A stretch of DNA of 15,993 nucleotides from DATAVK01 sp036267755 (GTDB lineage Bacteria > Actinomycetota > Actinomycetes > JAFAQI01). Both the position numbers and the translations under genes were made by a program. The stretch spans positions 1 to 15,993 of the forward strand of contig DATAVK010000068.1 in the NCBI GenBank assembly GCA_036267755.1, in the 5' to 3' direction. The notes below the pieces were generated by a model. That model ran no database searches. It saw only the letters and a list, made by a program, of their open reading frames with translations, and had not been told where the DNA came from. Below, piece by piece: positions 13,567 to 15,993 of this stretch; position 1 is the stretch's first letter; the number at the start of each line of letters is the position of its first letter.

Positions 13567-15073
13567 CGGCGACGACTCCGACGGCGCCCAGCAGGGATCG
13601 CGCCGAGGGACGCCAGCGCACCGGCAGGACGTCCAGCATCGGGCCGCTGTCAGCGTCCGAGAGCCCTCCGCTCGCGATGCGAAGCAGCCCGAAGAACACG
13701 ACGACCGGAGCGGCGACCTGCACGACCACACCAAGCGGGCCCGAGATCGCAAGCCCCACCACAACGCCGAGTACGACGACAACGGCGCCCGTCACGAACA
13801 CTGCAACGTCGACGAGGAACGATCGCCACGCCAACCCGAGACGTCGTACCTCGGTCCGGGTCCAGACCAACAGCCGCACCACCGATGCCGCCACGGCCGC
13901 GCAGACCGCCCCATAGGCGCCGATGAACGGGATCAGCGACACCGCGATCACCGCATCCACCGCGAGCGCGCCGACGTTGGTCCACAGCGCAGTGCCCGCG
14001 GCCCGATGGGCGGCGAGGAACGCGATCGTCGGGTTGAGGCAGGTGGCGAAGCACGAGCTGATCGCCAGCGCCACGAACAACCGTGACGCGCCGTCGAAGG
14101 AGTGGCCGTAGATGAGCGGGATCAGTCGCGACACCCCGGGTACGGCGATGACCATCAGGCATGTCGCGAGCAACGTCGACACCCGCACCGCCCGCAGGTA
14201 GCCCACCGCGGCCTTCGCCGTGTCCCGCCCGACCAGGCCGGACGCCGCTGGCACCAAGGGCCCCAAGAGCGCATCAACCGGCGCGGTCAGCTGCCCGGCG
14301 ATCCCGAACGCCAGGGCGTAGACACCGACCACCTTCGAGGACGTCAACAACGCCAACAGGAAAATCTCGCTGCGGGTCGTCACCAGCAGGTTCAGGACGT
14401 CCGACACCATGCTGAGCCACGCGAACCGGCGATACCCGGCAGGCAACACCAAGCGCCACGGGAAGAGCGTCTTCAGGACGTCGCGGCGACGTTGCCGTGA
14501 CAGCGGGATCAGTGCCACGCACGCCGACACGGCCATGGTCGCCACCGTCGCTGACCACACCGCCACCGCGCTCCGCGACTCCGCGGCCACGATCACCGGC
14601 ATCACCTGGACAAACAACACAGAGCCCAACGCCACCTTGGCCCCGGCGTCGGTCCGGTGCTCCATGACGAGATCGACCGCAGCGCCGGAGACGATGCACG
14701 GCACGATCACGCCGACGAGCAACCCGCCCTTGACCAGCCACGAGTCATGCCACGCGATCGACATCACGACCACGGTCATCAGCGGCGCCTGGACGTAGAG
14801 ATGCCAGCCGTTGCTCACCGCCAGCAGCCGCAGCGCCCCCGGCTCGTCGCCGTCGGAGAACAGTTGCGAGCCCCACTGGATCGCGGCGCTGACCACACCG
14901 GCGTTCGTGATGACGAGCGCGACACCCAGCGACAGCGTGAGCAGCGCCACGTTGCCGTAGCGGGCGGCGCCGAGCAGCCGGCCGATCGCCACGTTCGCGA
15001 CCGTCGCGATCGTCACGGTCCCGACAGTGGACATGGCTGTCCACGCCGCGCCCCTGACGGCGCGGCTCTGCAT
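13559..15073 (-). CDS. Polysaccharide flippase (Wzx / MATE-like MOP superfamily)
   Basis: The protein is 504 residues, from an ATG at 15073, with roughly 12-14 hydrophobic segments spread over its length. The N-terminus VRGAAWTAMSTVGTVTIATV followed by GRLLGAARYGNVALLTLSLG is typical of Wzx-type oligosaccharide exporters, where a first helix leads to a G-R-x-L-G-x-x-x-Y-G loop. This protein would move lipid-linked repeat units from the cytoplasmic to the outer face of the membrane. It lies 37 bases after the WbsX-like gene and overlaps the GT11 gene, so the three form one operon. Only a weak ribosome binding site is visible. Substrate range cannot be predicted. Confidence 0.88.
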   Translation of the reverse strand: MQSRAVRGAAWTAMSTVGTVTIATVANVAIGRLLGAARYGNVALLTLSLGVALVITNAGVVSAAIQWGSQLFSDGDEPGALRLLAVSNGWHLYVQAPLMTVVVMSIAWHDSWLVKGGLLVGVIVPCIVSGAAVDLVMEHRTDAGAKVALGSVLFVQVMPVIVAAESRSAVAVWSATVATMAVSACVALIPLSRQRRRDVLKTLFPWRLVLPAGYRRFAWLSMVSDVLNLLVTTRSEIFLLALLTSSKVVGVYALAFGIAGQLTAPVDALLGPLVPAASGLVGRDTAKAAVGYLRAVRVSTLLATCLMVIAVPGVSRLIPLIYGHSFDGASRLFVALAISSCFATCLNPTIAFLAAHRAAGTALWTNVGALAVDAVIAVSLIPFIGAYGAVCAAVAASVVRLLVWTRTEVRRLGLAWRSFLVDVAVFVTGAVVVVLGVVVGLAISGPLGVVVQVAAPVVVFFGLLRIASGGLSDADSGPMLDVLPVRWRPSARSLLGAVGVVAGG

Positions 15074-15110
15074 GACGGACGAGCTCAGCCCGACGTTGGG
15101 GACCGTCTCG

Positions 15111-15993
15111 TCAGGCGTACTCAGCCAGCACTCCCCGCAGCGCGTCCAGCCACCCCGACCCGAACTCCTGGTCCGGCTCGAGGTAGTTGCCCTCCGCCCA
15201 CTCGTTCCAGGACTTCACGAACAGCAGCCGTTGCTCGCCGCTCCACCCGGATAGCTCGTTCATGGCGCCGCGCAGCTGCTGCGCGAACCGGTCCGGCGAC
15301 GACCCATTGAGTACGACGCCGCCGCGGGCGGACCGTGGCGTGTTGTCCCAGTTGGGATACACGCAAGGCAGCACATCGGGGCGTACGACGGACGGCACCT
15401 CGGCGCGGTTCACGTCGTACGGGAAGACTTCGGGACCGCCTCGCGTCTTGCGCCGTAACCGCATCCGCCCGACGGAGACCCGGTCCTGCCGCGCCGGCAA
15501 CCGCACGTACACCCCGGCGTCCCAGCCGTCGGGCCGGACATCGAGGTACGTCGGACCGTGACCGAGCAGATCGGAGACCTCGGCGATGAGGTATATGCCG
15601 GGCAGGCCGGCGGCCCGGGCCATCGCCTGCCAGCGCCCGGTCCACTCCTTCGGGTCCGGCAGCTGCTCAGGCCGGAACACGTAGAAGACCGGCCGGCCGT
15701 CGACAGTGAGGTAGCGCGGATCGGTGAACGCCGGCAGCAGGTGCTCGAAGTGAGCCTTGTCGTCCTCGGCGCCCGGATAGGTCTGCTCGAGCAGCACCCG
15801 GTCGGGGGCACCGTGCCAGATGCCGGTCCAGGTCTGGTTGGCCCAGCCGAGACAGAACGGGAAGTCCGGCTGGCCCGAGGCGATGATCTCGTCGACCGGA
15901 CGCTGCAGGATCCGCCGGCCGGCGAACCAGTAGTGCCAATAGCAGAATGCCGACACTCCCGCGGGAGCAGCGAGCGACGCCTGCAGCTGCCGG
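15111..15993 (-). CDS. WbsX-like polysaccharide biosynthesis protein, 5' end outside window
   Basis: The frame is open from the right edge (first full codon at 15992) to a TGA at 15113-15111, giving 293 visible residues; the true start lies upstream. The family signature is VSAFCYWHYWFAGRRILQRP, then GQPDFPFCLGWANQTWTGIW, and near the end LLFVKSWNEWAEGNYLEPD. This matches the WbsX group (Glyco_tran_WbsX), found in O-antigen and capsule loci and related to GH99-like folds. Its precise reaction is not settled. In this copy the WANE motif usual for the family reads WANQ. It is followed after 37 bases by the flippase gene on the same strand. Confidence 0.88.
   Translation of the reverse strand, partial: RQLQASLAAPAGVSAFCYWHYWFAGRRILQRPVDEIIASGQPDFPFCLGWANQTWTGIWHGAPDRVLLEQTYPGAEDDKAHFEHLLPAFTDPRYLTVDGRPVFYVFRPEQLPDPKEWTGRWQAMARAAGLPGIYLIAEVSDLLGHGPTYLDVRPDGWDAGVYVRLPARQDRVSVGRMRLRRKTRGGPEVFPYDVNRAEVPSVVRPDVLPCVYPNWDNTPRSARGGVVLNGSSPDRFAQQLRGAMNELSGWSGEQRLLFVKSWNEWAEGNYLEPDQEFGSGWLDALRGVLAEYA

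Noticed and set aside
12915..13916. Plus-strand Arg/Thr-rich frame of about 333 codons
   Set aside because: It crosses the overlap of two well supported minus-strand genes and shows only biased composition.

Overview
This window is visibly GC-rich. It reads as part of a cell-surface or extracellular polysaccharide biosynthesis locus from an actinobacterium (Actinomycetota). Supporting signs are the strong G/C third-position codon bias, frequent GTG starts, ATGA and GTG-type gene overlaps, a possible leaderless promoter and actinobacterial-style membrane and glycosyltransferase families. I cannot name the genus. No rRNA, tRNA, CRISPR array, insertion sequence or integrase was seen. Coding density is very high: fifteen genes, and the longest gap between genes is about 140 bases.

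Layout. The left edge (1-972, minus) holds the N-terminal two thirds of a polyprenyl glycosylphosphotransferase, the membrane enzyme that usually starts repeat-unit assembly on a lipid carrier. A divergent control region (973-1111) separates it from a GT4 glycosyltransferase (1112-2269, plus) that appears to use a rare CTG start. After a short gap with a palindrome and a 15-base tandem repeat comes the most unusual gene (2354-3715, plus). It joins a PqqD-like domain, a twin-arginine-type export signal and about 300 residues of extreme glycine-rich sequence. A convergent gap with a 31-base tandem repeat and a long hairpin (3724-3805) separates it from a minus-strand pair: a YczE-like membrane protein (5091-5762) overlapping a GT4 glycosyltransferase (3812-5098).

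Next is a tightly overlapped plus-strand trio (5827-8671): a PF14907-type nucleotidyltransferase-fold protein, a GT-B glycosyltransferase and a GT2-like glycosyltransferase, joined by two ATGA overlaps. Three bases later, on the opposite strand, ends a GT2 rhamnosyltransferase-like gene (8675-9646). It is divergent from another GT4 gene (9660-10706). A secreted protein of unknown family (10734-11831, minus) is divergent from a metal-dependent class I O-methyltransferase (11909-12574, plus). The right end is a minus-strand operon, in transcription order: a WbsX-like protein cut by the window edge (15111-15993), a Wzx/MATE-like polysaccharide flippase (13559-15073) and a GT11 fucosyltransferase-like enzyme (12646-13566).

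How the genes fit together. Initiating sugar transferase, seven glycosyltransferases, WbsX-like protein and flippase are the core of a Wzx-type heteropolysaccharide pathway. The GT11 enzyme suggests a deoxyhexose such as fucose, and the O-methyltransferase may decorate a sugar, though its family more often acts on phenolic substrates. No polymerase or chain-length regulator is visible; they may lie outside. The PqqD/glycine-rich protein and the PF14907 protein are the non-standard parts. Both families are better known from peptide-modification clusters, and their presence here is the strongest hint of an undescribed function, such as an exported glycine-rich matrix protein made alongside the polysaccharide.
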